Of a DNA stretch of 64,000 bases, positions 26,307 through 34,044 are shown one piece after another. The notes beneath the pieces are model-generated. The model did not search any database, was not told where the DNA came from, and saw only the letters and a program-made list of their open reading frames with translations. Made by a program: the position numbers and the translations under genes. The first letter of the stretch is position 1. The number at the start of each line of letters is the position of its first letter. The stretch is taken from contig JAZRLM010000020.1 in NCBI GenBank assembly GCA_045646865.1, positions 15,803 to 79,802 of the forward strand. Direction: 5' to 3'. Source of the stretch: SIG440 sp045646865 (GTDB lineage Bacteria; Bacillota; Clostridia; Monoglobales; Monoglobaceae).

Positions 26307-26499
26307 AATCATTGTCGTGGAAACGGCGAAACGCCGTTTTAAGCGGAACTTGTTCCGCCACTTTCAAGCCGTTGGTTTGAAAGCCACGCATGATTACAAC
26401 GAAGTTCTCGAAAATTATTTTAAAAATAATTTTCATAACAGCAAAAATATTGCTGTTATGAAATAGCGTATTTATGCTATTTCATAGAGAACATTCGTT
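26307..26499 (-). promoter_or_regulatory. Two tandem multi-branched helices in the ileS leader
   Basis: Module 1: outer stem AATCAT..CGTGG/CCACG..ATGATT (26307-26320 with 26384-26395) encloses three hairpins, AAACGGCG/CGCCGTTT, GCGGAA/TTCCGC and CTTTCAA/TTGAAAG, forming a four-way cloverleaf. Module 2: outer stem AACGAAGTTCTC/GAGAAC(A)TTCGTT (26398-26409 with 26487-26499) encloses GAAAATTAT/ATAATTTTC, CATAACAGCA/TGCTGTTATG and TATGAAATAGC/GCTATTTCATA, the last two sharing four bases and so competing. All pairs are read directly; that the region is in the ileS transcript is inferred. Confidence 0.6.
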
Positions 26500-26594
26500 A
26501 TATATTTTACAGTAAAATTCCCATTTTGTAAAGGGATTTGCCAAAATTCCTTCAAAATTTGGTAACTTTTTTTAGTTTATTCACAAAAAAGACA

Positions 26595-26623
26595 TTGAAA
26601 TCAAAAGTTTTATGTGGTATACT
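26595..26623 (+). promoter_or_regulatory. sigma-A promoter for the clpE-like gene
   Basis: TTGAAA (26595-26600) and TATACT (26618-26623), 17-base spacer, about 45 bases before the ATG. No CtsR-type heptad repeat was seen. Confidence 0.75.
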
Positions 26624-26673
26624 ATTCATCGACTATTGAATAATGGGTACATTTGTGCCTTGGAGGTATAACA

Positions 26674-29034
26674 ATGCTCTGTGCAAGATGCAAAAAGAAT
26701 ATGGCCGTGGTTTTTGTTACCAGAATGGAACCCGACGGCAAGCAGGTGAACGAAGGCTACTGCCTTTCCTGCGCTAAAGAACTTAATATAGCCCCCCTTG
26801 ACAATATGTTAAAGGGTCTGGGTATGACACCCGAAGAATTTGACAGTATGAACAGTGAAACATTAGATATGATGCGCGGTATGATGGACGGAAATGAAGA
26901 TTTTGACCCATCTGCTATGCTTGGCGAAGGTTTTATGGACGGCGGAGATTTTGACGACAGTGAAGACGGCGGTGCAATGAAAAATTCGCCCCTCTCCTTC
27001 CTTTCAAATATGTTTGGCGGCGGTAATAAAGCTCCCAACACAGAAGACGCACCACAAAAGGAAAAATCCGCAAAGACAGACAAAAAGGATAAGCCAAAGA
27101 ACAAGCGCAAATTTCTTGATATGTACGGCACCAATCTGACCGCAAAGGCAAAGCGTGGCGAGATTGACCGTGTTATCGGCAGAGAAGCCGAAATGAACCG
27201 TGTTACACAAATTCTTAACCGACGCACCAAGAATAACCCTGTTCTCATTGGTGAGCCAGGGGTTGGTAAAACCGCTATTGCAGAGGGTCTGGCTCTCCGT
27301 ATTTCAGAGGGCAATGTGCCCGCAAAGCTTTTAGGCTATGAAATCTATCTCCTTGATATGGCGGCAATGGTTGCAGGAACACAGTTCCGGGGTCAGTTTG
27401 AGTCACGTCTTAAAAGCCTTATTACCGAAGTTAAAGCACTTGGAAATATCATTCTTGTTATTGATGAAGTGCACGTTCTCACCAAAGCAGGTGATGCCGA
27501 GGGTGCAATGAACGCAGGCAACATTTTAAAGCCTGCCCTTTCGCGTGGCGAGATACAGATTATCGGTGCAACCACATTGGAAGAATACCGCAAACACATC
27601 GAAAAGGACAGCGCCCTTGAACGACGTTTTCAGTCTGTTATTGTTGAAGAACCCTCTGTTGAGGAAACAATTGAGATGTTAAAGGGTATCAAGAGTTACT
27701 ACGAGGATTATCACAAGGTAAAAATTACCGATGATATTATCCGTACTGCGGCTGTGCTTTCAAAGAGATATATTACCGACAGATTTCTTCCCGACAAGGC
27801 AATTGACGTAATTGACGAGGCTGCATCCAAAGCAAATCTCGACAACACCGCACTTGTCAACCTTGCAAAGCTGAAAGCTCAGCTTGAAGAAGTAAAAACC
27901 GCTCAGGAAGAAATTGAAACTGCACCCGAAGGCGAAAATAACGACCCGACCGCAAATTACGAAAAGATTGCAGAACTTAAAAGCCGCGAATGTCAGCTTG
28001 CGTCGGCAATTGAAGAACTGGAAAAAAATACCGCGGATGTTTACCTTACAGCCGATGATCTGGCAGAGGTAATCGAAGGCTGGACAAAAATTCCCGTAAA
28101 GAATATTACCGAGTTTGAAACAAACCGACTAGTAAATCTTGAAGAAAGACTACACCAAAACCTTATCGGTCAGAATGATGCGGTATCTGCGGTATCACGA
28201 GGCATACGCCGCAAGCGTGCAGGCTTCAGCCTTAAACGCAGACCTGCCTCCTTTATCTTTGTAGGCCCCACAGGTGTTGGTAAAACCGAGCTTGTCAAGC
28301 AGATTGCAAGAGAAGTTTTTGATACCGAGGATGCACTTATCCGTTTTGATATGTCAGAATTTATGGAGAAGCACACAGTATCAAGGCTCATCGGTTCGCC
28401 CCCCGGATATGTAGGCTATGATGATGCAGGTCAGCTTACCGAAAAGATACGCCGTCACCCCTACTCGGTTATTCTGTTTGACGAGATTGAAAAGGCGCAT
28501 CCTGATGTATTCAATATGCTCCTTCAGATTCTTGACGATGGACGGATTACCGACAGTCACGGCAAGACGGTTTCATTTGAGGATACAATCATTGTTATGA
28601 CCTCCAATGCAGGCAGCGACAGCTTTGGCGGTGTTGCAGGCTTTGGCGCAACCAACAATGCATCCAATAAAATGAAGGCCGAAAAGGCTCTTAAGCAGAT
28701 TTTCAGACCTGAATTTCTTAACAGAATTGACGAAATAATTGTCTTTGAGGAACTGACTCACGATGACCTTTTGAAAATCATTGACCTTATGCTAGCAGAT
28801 TTAAGCCGTGGTATTACCGAAAAGGGTATCTCAATTGAGGTGACCGATGCCGCAAAGGAACTTATCAGCAAAGATGGCTACGAAAGTCAGTACGGTGCAC
28901 GACCAATGCGCAGATATATCGAAAGACATATCGAGGATAAGCTAGCCCATATGTTTATCGGAAACGAGATTATGGCCGGAAATACCGTTATTGTTGACGC
29001 TACAAACGACGAAATTACCGTAAAAATAAAATAA
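26674..29034 (+). CDS. ClpE-like AAA+ unfoldase with N-terminal zinc finger
   Basis: A Hsp100 unfoldase of 786 residues. An N-terminal zinc ribbon (Cys3, Cys6, Cys30, Cys33) is followed by a low-complexity linker to about 145, then AAA-1 with Walker A GEPGVGKT (193-200) and Walker B VIDEVH, a short coiled-coil middle region (about 400-450), and AAA-2 with GPTGVGKTE, ILFDEIEKAHPD and NRIDEIIVF. The AGFGA loop after TSNAG is in the place of the ClpP-docking VGF loop. The zinc finger instead of a Clp N-domain points to ClpE. GGAGG seven bases before the ATG fixes the start. It is transcribed alone. Confidence 0.9.
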   Translation: MLCARCKKNMAVVFVTRMEPDGKQVNEGYCLSCAKELNIAPLDNMLKGLGMTPEEFDSMNSETLDMMRGMMDGNEDFDPSAMLGEGFMDGGDFDDSEDGGAMKNSPLSFLSNMFGGGNKAPNTEDAPQKEKSAKTDKKDKPKNKRKFLDMYGTNLTAKAKRGEIDRVIGREAEMNRVTQILNRRTKNNPVLIGEPGVGKTAIAEGLALRISEGNVPAKLLGYEIYLLDMAAMVAGTQFRGQFESRLKSLITEVKALGNIILVIDEVHVLTKAGDAEGAMNAGNILKPALSRGEIQIIGATTLEEYRKHIEKDSALERRFQSVIVEEPSVEETIEMLKGIKSYYEDYHKVKITDDIIRTAAVLSKRYITDRFLPDKAIDVIDEAASKANLDNTALVNLAKLKAQLEEVKTAQEEIETAPEGENNDPTANYEKIAELKSRECQLASAIEELEKNTADVYLTADDLAEVIEGWTKIPVKNITEFETNRLVNLEERLHQNLIGQNDAVSAVSRGIRRKRAGFSLKRRPASFIFVGPTGVGKTELVKQIAREVFDTEDALIRFDMSEFMEKHTVSRLIGSPPGYVGYDDAGQLTEKIRRHPYSVILFDEIEKAHPDVFNMLLQILDDGRITDSHGKTVSFEDTIIVMTSNAGSDSFGGVAGFGATNNASNKMKAEKALKQIFRPEFLNRIDEIIVFEELTHDDLLKIIDLMLADLSRGITEKGISIEVTDAAKELISKDGYESQYGARPMRRYIERHIEDKLAHMFIGNEIMAGNTVIVDATNDEITVKIK

Positions 29035-29043
29035 AGCAAAAAA

Positions 29044-29091
29044 AGAAGTGACCCTTGACTGCATCTCTTTCCGCAATCAAGGGTCACTTCT
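29044..29091 (-). terminator. Strong terminator of the orphan minus-strand transcript
   Basis: A perfect 15-bp stem AGAAGTGACCCTTGA/TCAAGGGTCACTTCT. A T tract follows only on the minus strand, so it ends a leftward transcript from the 29.1-29.4 kb region; it may also stop clpE readthrough. Confidence 0.85.
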
Positions 29092-29263
29092 GCTCACTCT
29101 TTGTATCTAACATCATTTTGTGTACCTCTCTTTCCTTGTCTGTTCCCTGCATCTCCTGAACACTTTTTAAACACGCATATCTTTCTTCTTTCTCTAACGA
29201 GAACACCCTGATGTTTAAGCTGTACTTTTGGTGCAAAGAACGAGTCCTCGACTTTTCAAACAA
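29084..29263 (-). other. Possible small ORF(s) in an orphan transcript
   Basis: A frame from a TTG at 29263 encodes 59 residues, charged and without similarity that I recognise (HQKYSLNIRVFSLEKEERYA in its middle). It has no convincing ribosome site, and its stop lies inside the terminator stem. In the same frame an ATG at 29116 with AGAGAGG eight bases upstream would give only MMLDTKSEQK. About 300 bases upstream a near-copy of that ribosome-site sequence precedes ATG-AAA-AAG-TAA (29397-29408). Either the RNA or the tiny peptides may matter; I cannot decide. Confidence 0.35.
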
Positions 29264-29396
29264 AAAACTTTGATTTAAACTTATATATCAATTTTTACCT
29301 CATCAATCTATATAATCCGTTTATACACCGTCGTGTTTTTATCTCTATTCTTATTTTCTGTTTAAATCAATTTTCTTCATTTTAAAGTCTTACACT

Positions 29397-29465
29397 TTAC
29401 TTTTTCATTGGACTGTACCTCCCTTTCCTTGATTTAAGTCTAGCACATTTTAACCCTCATTTCAA
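29397..29465 (-). promoter_or_regulatory. Promoter and three-codon minimal ORF of the orphan transcript
   Basis: TTGAAA (29460-29465) and TAGACT (29437-29442) with a 17-base spacer and a TGC extended -10 point leftward. Just downstream is AGGGAGG (29418-29424), nine bases before ATG AAA AAG TAA (29397-29408), a minimal ORF with a near-perfect ribosome site. From here to the terminator at 29091 I see no longer convincing gene. Confidence 0.45.
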
Positions 29466-29587
29466 TTGACAATTTATAAAAATTCAAAACCGACTTTTTG
29501 TGTAAATGGCAGAAATTTCAAAGTATGCAAATTTTTATGTTTACAACACACCTTATACTGTGATATAATAGTTTTGTTGAGCGTTTT

Positions 29588-29616
29588 AAAAAGAACCTTG
29601 AAAACCAAGGTTCTTT
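29588..29616 (-). terminator. Terminator of the phosphoribosyltransferase gene
   Basis: AAGAACCTTG pairs with CAAGGTTCTT around AAAAC, flanked by A and T tracts, directly after the gene's stop. Confidence 0.88.
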
Positions 29617-29624
29617 TTTGTTTT

Positions 29625-30185
29625 TTATTCTATTATTGTTCCGTCTTCATGGAAAACAGGCAGCGGTTCAAGATAAGTTATATCCTCTCTGCCGATTGCG
29701 TCGCCCTCGGCAAGAACTGCCATTCTGCCGACAACATTACCGCCAACCTGATTAATCAGGGTTTCAAGTGCGGCTAAGGATTCACCTGTACTAATAACAT
29801 CATCAACAATCAATACACGTTTACCCTTCATTGCCTCTGCTTCTTCTGCGCCGACACAAAGGGTCTGCTTGTGTGCAGTAGTAATAGAGTCCACCTCGGT
29901 GGTAATTACATCACGCATATAAAGCTTTGGACCTTTGCGGGCAACTATGTAATAGTTGTGACCTGCCTGACGTGCCATCTCGTAAAGAAGCGGTATGCCC
30001 TTTGATTCGGCAGTAATCATAACATCACATTCAGGTGCCAATTTCAGCAATTCTCGGGCGCAGTTTACGGTAATTTCCACATCACCGAACATAATAAACG
30101 CACCGATATAAAAATCGTCTGATACCTTGCAAAGAGGAAGCTCGCGTTCTACTCCTGCGATTTTCATCTTATAAAACTTTTCCAT
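29625..30185 (-). CDS. Adenine/xanthine-type purine phosphoribosyltransferase
   Basis: A type I phosphoribosyltransferase of 186 residues. The PRPP-binding signature VLIVDDVISTGESLAAL is intact at about 125-140, and ITAESKGIPLLYEMARQ plus YYIVARKGPKLYMRD match adenine phosphoribosyltransferase and its relatives. It would convert a free purine base and PRPP to the nucleotide. It lies 84 bases downstream of an NCS2 purine permease on the same strand, so the pair imports and salvages a purine. Whether the base is adenine, guanine or xanthine cannot be read from the sequence. Confidence 0.85.
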   Translation of the reverse strand: MEKFYKMKIAGVERELPLCKVSDDFYIGAFIMFGDVEITVNCARELLKLAPECDVMITAESKGIPLLYEMARQAGHNYYIVARKGPKLYMRDVITTEVDSITTAHKQTLCVGAEEAEAMKGKRVLIVDDVISTGESLAALETLINQVGGNVVGRMAVLAEGDAIGREDITYLEPLPVFHEDGTIIE

Positions 30186-30269
30186 TTATGTCACTACTCC
30201 TTTGAAATTATACACATAGAACATCCCCCGCCTTGAAGACGAGGGATGACTTGTCTTCGTTAATATATT

Positions 30270-31643
30270 TTATGCAAGACCCATAACTTTAAGTGCAACA
30301 TATATCGCAAACAAAATAACTGAAACCCACATAACACCGCTGATGTCTTTAGCCTTGCCGATAGCAAGTTTAAGAATAACCCAGGCAATAATACCAAACA
30401 TAATTCCGTTAGCAATTGAGTATGTGAAAGGCATCATAATGATTGCAAGAAAACCGCCGATAGCATCAGCAACATCTCCGTCAAAGTCCATTTCCTTAAC
30501 TGCTGAGAGCATCAGCAAGCCAACAAACAGCATAGCAGGTGCAGTTGCAAAACCGGGAATAGCAAGGAATATTGGTGCAAGAGGAATAGCGATGAGGAAC
30601 AGAATACCAGTAGTCAAAGCAGTAAGACCTGTTCTGCCACCTGCTGACACACCCGCACTTGACTCAACATAACTGGTAACAGTTGATGTACCAAGACATG
30701 CGCCTGCAACTGTACCCACCGCATCAGCCATCAAAGCGCCACTTGCCTTGGGAAGATTGCCGTCCTTGTCAAGAAGATTACCCTTCTGTGCAACACCGAT
30801 AAGAGTACCAACTGTATCAAAAATGTCGGTGTAAAGGAATGTAAACATAATGATTACAAAACCCATAAAATTATCTTTAATAAATCCAAAATCAAACTGG
30901 AAAAGAGCTGGTGCTGCAAAATTTGCCTTTATTGCATCCCACGAAAGTGAAGGAATCAACGAATACACACCGTTTTCGACATCCACAACATACCATCCGC
31001 AAAGCTCTGCAGCAATACCAAGTACCCATGTTGCAAGGATACCGATTAAGATATCGCCTTTAACCTTGTAGTGGTGCAGAATACCGATAATAGCAAGACC
31101 GATAATTGCAAGCGAAACCTGTGGTGTGCCAAGATTGCCAAGACCTACCAATGTAGAATCGTTGTTAACTACAACTCCTGCATTAATAAGAGCAATGATT
31201 GCAATAAACAAGCCAATACCTGCAGTAATACCAAGCTTTAAATTCTTAGGAATTTTGTTAACCAACGCTTCTCTGAACTTGAAAATTGAAAGAATCATAA
31301 AGATAAAACCTTCAATCAGTATAGATGTAAGCGCTACCTTATAAGAATAGCCCATGGTCAGACATACTGTGTATGTAAAGAATGCATTAAGACCCATACC
31401 TGATGCCAATGCCACGGGATAGTTGGCAAAAAAAGACATACAGATAGTAGCAATTGCAGCAGACAGAGCAGTTGCCATAAATATAGCCGCAGGACCGGGG
31501 CCATCAGGAATAATACCCAGCATACCGGGGTTAACAGCCAGAATGTACGCCATTGCAAGGAATGTTGTGATACCGGCAATAATTTCGGTACGGACATTTG
31601 TTCCGCGTTCTTTGAGTTTAAACAGCTTTTCTAATGTGTTCAT
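30270..31643 (-). CDS. NCS2-family purine permease
   Basis: A polytopic permease of 457 residues related to the AzgA/PbuG/GhxP branch of NCS2: ERGTNVRTEIIAGITTFLAM near the N-terminus, NPGMLGIIPDGPGPAA, GMGLNAFFTYTV, and the TM10-type motif DIFDTVGTLIGVAQKG followed by GTSTVTSYVESSAGVSAGGR. These proteins take up adenine, guanine or hypoxanthine with protons. AAGGAG precedes the ATG, and a promoter lies just upstream with a leader far too short for a purine riboswitch. A phosphoribosyltransferase follows. Confidence 0.93.
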   Translation of the reverse strand: MNTLEKLFKLKERGTNVRTEIIAGITTFLAMAYILAVNPGMLGIIPDGPGPAAIFMATALSAAIATICMSFFANYPVALASGMGLNAFFTYTVCLTMGYSYKVALTSILIEGFIFMILSIFKFREALVNKIPKNLKLGITAGIGLFIAIIALINAGVVVNNDSTLVGLGNLGTPQVSLAIIGLAIIGILHHYKVKGDILIGILATWVLGIAAELCGWYVVDVENGVYSLIPSLSWDAIKANFAAPALFQFDFGFIKDNFMGFVIIMFTFLYTDIFDTVGTLIGVAQKGNLLDKDGNLPKASGALMADAVGTVAGACLGTSTVTSYVESSAGVSAGGRTGLTALTTGILFLIAIPLAPIFLAIPGFATAPAMLFVGLLMLSAVKEMDFDGDVADAIGGFLAIIMMPFTYSIANGIMFGIIAWVILKLAIGKAKDISGVMWVSVILFAIYVALKVMGLA

Positions 31644-31678
31644 TTAATTTCACTCCTTAATAAAAAATCAACATTTTT

Positions 31679-31707
31679 ATTTTATAATATTTTCGCTAAC
31701 TTTTCAA
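31679..31707 (-). promoter_or_regulatory. Promoter for the purine permease operon
   Basis: Minus-strand TTGAAA (31702-31707) and TAAAAT (31679-31684), 17-base spacer, about 30 bases before the start codon. Confidence 0.7.
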
Positions 31708-31820
31708 CAGATTTATGAAATTTCCAATATTTTGGCGATTTAAATAACAACATATGCCATTATTTGTGTAATTTGCATATTAAAAGCACACTATATAGTA
31801 TTTTACCCTATAACGAAAAA

Positions 31821-31844
31821 AGATGCGGACTTTCGTCCGCATCT
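31821..31844 (-). terminator. gdhA terminator
   Basis: AGATGCGGAC/GTCCGCATCT stem around TTTC, followed on the minus strand by a run of T. Confidence 0.93.
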
Positions 31845-31857
31845 GATAAAATCTTCT

Positions 31858-33201
31858 TTAGAAAATTCCCTGTGCCATCATAGCATCTGCAACCTTCATA
31901 AAGCCTGCAATATTTGCACCTGCAACAAGGTCATAACCAAGACCGTATTCTTCGGCAGCTTCCATTGAAACCTTATGGATGTTAATCATAATGCCCTTAA
32001 GCTTTTCGTCAACTTCTGCTGCTGACCAGCTATATCTCATTGAGTTCTGAGCCATTTCAAGTGAAGAAACTGCTACGCCGCCGGCATTAACAGCCTTTGA
32101 AGGACCGATAATAGCCTTAGCTTCCTTAAGATATTCCATAGCATCATCAGTTGTGGGCATATTTGCAACTTCGATATAATACTTTGTGCCATTTGCCACA
32201 ATCTTCTTTGCTTCGTCAATGTTAACTTCATTCTGAGTTGCACAAGGCATACAGATGTCAACCTTAACTTCCCAGGGCTTTTTGCCTGCAAAGAACTGAC
32301 AACCGAATTTATCCGCATAATCCTGAGCACGGTCACGGCCTGATGAACGCATTTCAAGAAGATAAGCAATTTTCTCTTTTGTTGTAACGCCGTCAGGATC
32401 GTAAACATAACCGTCAGGACCTGAGATTGTAACAACCTTACCGCCAAGGTCTGCAACCTTCTGGCAAACACCCCATGCAACGTTACCAAAGCCTGAAACT
32501 GCAACAGTTTTGCCCACGATTGTGTCGCCAAGGTGGTTAAGAACTTCGTTTGCGTAATATGTAGCACCAAATCCGGTAGCTTCGGGTCTGATAAGCGAAC
32601 CGCCGTAAGAGAGACCCTTACCTGTCAGAACACCGTTCTCCCAGCAAGCCTTGATTCTCTTATACTGGCCGTAAAGGTAACCGATTTCTCTGCCGCCTAC
32701 GCCGATATCACCTGCGGGAACGTCAACGTCGGGACCGATGTGTCTGTAAAGTTCAGTCATAAACGCCTGACAGAATCTCATAATTTCTGCATCGCTCTTA
32801 CCTCTGGGGTCAAAGTCGCTGCCGCCCTTACCGCCGCCGATAGGAAGACCTGTAAGGCTGTTTTTAAAGGTCTGTTCAAAGCCAAGGAACTTGATAATAC
32901 CGATATATACAGAAGGATGGAAACGGAGACCGCCCTTGTAAGGACCGATTGCTCCGTTAAACTGTACACGGTAACCTGTGTTAACGTGTACTTTACCGTT
33001 GTCGTCTGTCCATGTAACACGGAAGGTAATCTGTCTTTCGGGCTCAACCATTCTTTCAAGAAGAGCTGCTTTTTCATATTCCGGATGCTTTTCGATAACA
33101 GGAGCTATACTTGAAAAAACTTCTGTAACTGTCTGAATAAATTCAGGCTCGTTATGATGTTTTTTCTTTACATCATCAATAACTCTTTCAACATATGTCA
33201 T
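31858..33201 (-). CDS. gdhA: Glutamate dehydrogenase
   Basis: Hexameric-type GDH interconverts glutamate with 2-oxoglutarate and ammonia. At 447 residues it is the NADP-type small form. YKGGLRFHPSV and LPIGGGKGGSDFDPRGKSD hold the substrate Lys residues and the family Gly loop; PAGDIGVGGREIGYL and the Rossmann VAVSGFGNVAWG follow. AGGGGG precedes the ATG. It is monocistronic, between its own promoter and terminator. NADP preference is inferred from the overall subfamily look. Confidence 0.96.
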   Translation of the reverse strand: MTYVERVIDDVKKKHHNEPEFIQTVTEVFSSIAPVIEKHPEYEKAALLERMVEPERQITFRVTWTDDNGKVHVNTGYRVQFNGAIGPYKGGLRFHPSVYIGIIKFLGFEQTFKNSLTGLPIGGGKGGSDFDPRGKSDAEIMRFCQAFMTELYRHIGPDVDVPAGDIGVGGREIGYLYGQYKRIKACWENGVLTGKGLSYGGSLIRPEATGFGATYYANEVLNHLGDTIVGKTVAVSGFGNVAWGVCQKVADLGGKVVTISGPDGYVYDPDGVTTKEKIAYLLEMRSSGRDRAQDYADKFGCQFFAGKKPWEVKVDICMPCATQNEVNIDEAKKIVANGTKYYIEVANMPTTDDAMEYLKEAKAIIGPSKAVNAGGVAVSSLEMAQNSMRYSWSAAEVDEKLKGIMINIHKVSMEAAEEYGLGYDLVAGANIAGFMKVADAMMAQGIF

Positions 33202-33233
33202 AAAATTTTCCCCCTAAATAAAATAATGGTATA

Positions 33234-33262
33234 ATTTTAACACTTTTTGACACTTTTTGCAA
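33234..33262 (-). promoter_or_regulatory. gdhA promoter
   Basis: Minus-strand TTGCAA (33257-33262) and TAAAAT (33234-33239) with a 17-base spacer, about 35 bases before the ATG. Confidence 0.72.
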
Positions 33263-33362
33263 TAGTTCTACGAAAATTTTCTTAAATTATATGCAAATTT
33301 TCCAACAATGTTTTTTTCATACAAACTGTATATGTAAAATTTCACAATGTTATGATACATTT

Positions 33363-33440
33363 TTATTTTTTAAATGTTTCATTCATATCACGTATAGCTT
33401 TGCGGTAATCCATTGGAGAACGGCCGTAAAACCGCCCTTT
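33363..33440 (-). pseudogene. C-terminal remnant of an AraC-family regulator
   Basis: The minus strand encodes GRFYGRSPMDYRKAIRDM and a few more residues to a stop, which is the end of an AraC/XylS helix-turn-helix domain ('F...G.SP..YR'). An in-frame stop lies just upstream, so only about 25 codons survive. The rest of the gene is absent from the spacer. It sits beside the promoter of the TM1266-hydE-hydG operon, so a regulator gene was probably lost here. Confidence 0.65.
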
Positions 33441-33446
33441 TTAGTA

Positions 33447-33602
33447 TTGACATAAAGCCTTAAATCTGATAAAATAATAATAGACAAAGTTATTGTCTGA
33501 TGCTGAGGATAAGGGTACGTCCTGAATCTGTGGCAAAGGTCAGAAAGTTTTGTTTATATTTTCGTGCACCTTTGCAGCATTGCATAGGTGCATTATTTTT
33601 TT
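33447..33602 (+). promoter_or_regulatory. Promoter and attenuator-type leader of the hydE-hydG operon
   Basis: TTGACA (33447-33452) and TAAAAT (33470-33475) with 17-base spacing start a leader of about 140 bases. It contains hairpins AGACAA/TTGTCT (33482-33498) and AGGAT/GTCCT, then a terminator TGCACCT/AGGTGCA (33565-33571 with 33586-33592) with inner TGCA/TGCA pairing and seven T. GCAAAGGT (33533-33540) is fully complementary to ACCTTTGC (33568-33575), the terminator's 5' arm and loop, so an antiterminator can form. This is the layout of a riboswitch or protein-controlled attenuator. The ligand is unknown and no known class was recognised. Confidence 0.65.
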
Positions 33603-33621
33603 AACGCCAAGAGGTAATTTT

Positions 33622-33867
33622 ATGAATACACGAATTGCAATAATCGGAATAATTGTAGAAAACACCGAATGTGCCGACGACATCAATCAGATTCTTCACG
33701 AATACGGCAGCTACATTGTCGGCAGAATGGGCATACCCTATCGTGAGAGAAAGTTATCTGTAATCAGTGTTATAGTTGATGCCACCACCGACATTATCGG
33801 TGCACTTTCGGGCAAGCTTGGTATGGTTAAGGGTGTATCGGTAAAAACCGTATATTCCAAGGAGTAA
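33622..33867 (+). CDS. TM1266-type iron-only hydrogenase system regulator
   Basis: An 81-residue ACT/ferredoxin-like-fold protein: RIAIIGIIVENTECADDINQ, then YGSYIVGRMGIPY and ISVIVDATTDIIGALSGKLG. This matches the TM1266 family, annotated as a putative regulator of [FeFe]-hydrogenase systems because it is found beside hydE/hydG/hydF. AAGAGG seven bases upstream fixes the ATG at 33622. It is the first gene of the operon, behind the attenuator-like leader, and is followed by the folded ~180-nt element and hydE. Confidence 0.88.
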   Translation: MNTRIAIIGIIVENTECADDINQILHEYGSYIVGRMGIPYRERKLSVISVIVDATTDIIGALSGKLGMVKGVSVKTVYSKE

Positions 33868-34044
33868 TTAATGTGACAGTTCCTTTCACATTAATGCCTC
33901 CGGCGGATTTAATTGCCCGTGCGAAATTTTCTTCGCGTTCGCTTAGAAACGCATATGGGCGCAAAAATCTCTTATCACTCCTTGCCATACAGATAAGAGA
34001 AATCACTAGTTGTGCTGACGTATGGCGGCGGAATGGAGATTTTT
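33868..34044 (+). repeat. Conserved ~180-nt folded element, copy C (upstream of hydE)
   Basis: It begins with the hairpin TTAATGTGA/TCACATTAA (33868-33894), then the conserved block CCTCCGGCGGATTTAATTGC, a middle GC-rich hairpin region, and a long 3' hairpin using AAAAATCTC/GAGATTTTT (33963-33971 with 34036-34044) and GCCATAC/GTATGGC (33984-33990 with 34020-34026). The GGAG ribosome site of hydE is in the last arm, which ends at the ATG. Compared with copies A and B the order and length are kept while stem bases differ on both sides. Confidence 0.65.

Noticed and set aside
26260..26436. In-frame 59-residue N-terminal extension of ileS
   Set aside because: The codons fall in the paired arms of the folded leader, the residues do not resemble IleRS, and GGAGG fits the ATG at 26259.
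26260..26520. T-box riboswitch upstream of ileS
   Set aside because: No AGGGTGGNACCGCG-like T-box sequence or specifier-type long stem was found in the leader.
29538..29616. Plus-strand TATAAT with TG extension near 29562 as promoter of another gene
   Set aside because: The only following feature is a terminator about 30 bases on and no gene lies downstream on that strand, so it is left unassigned.
31644..31857. Purine riboswitch upstream of the NCS2 permease
   Set aside because: The promoter lies about 30 bases before the start codon and no purine aptamer core is visible.
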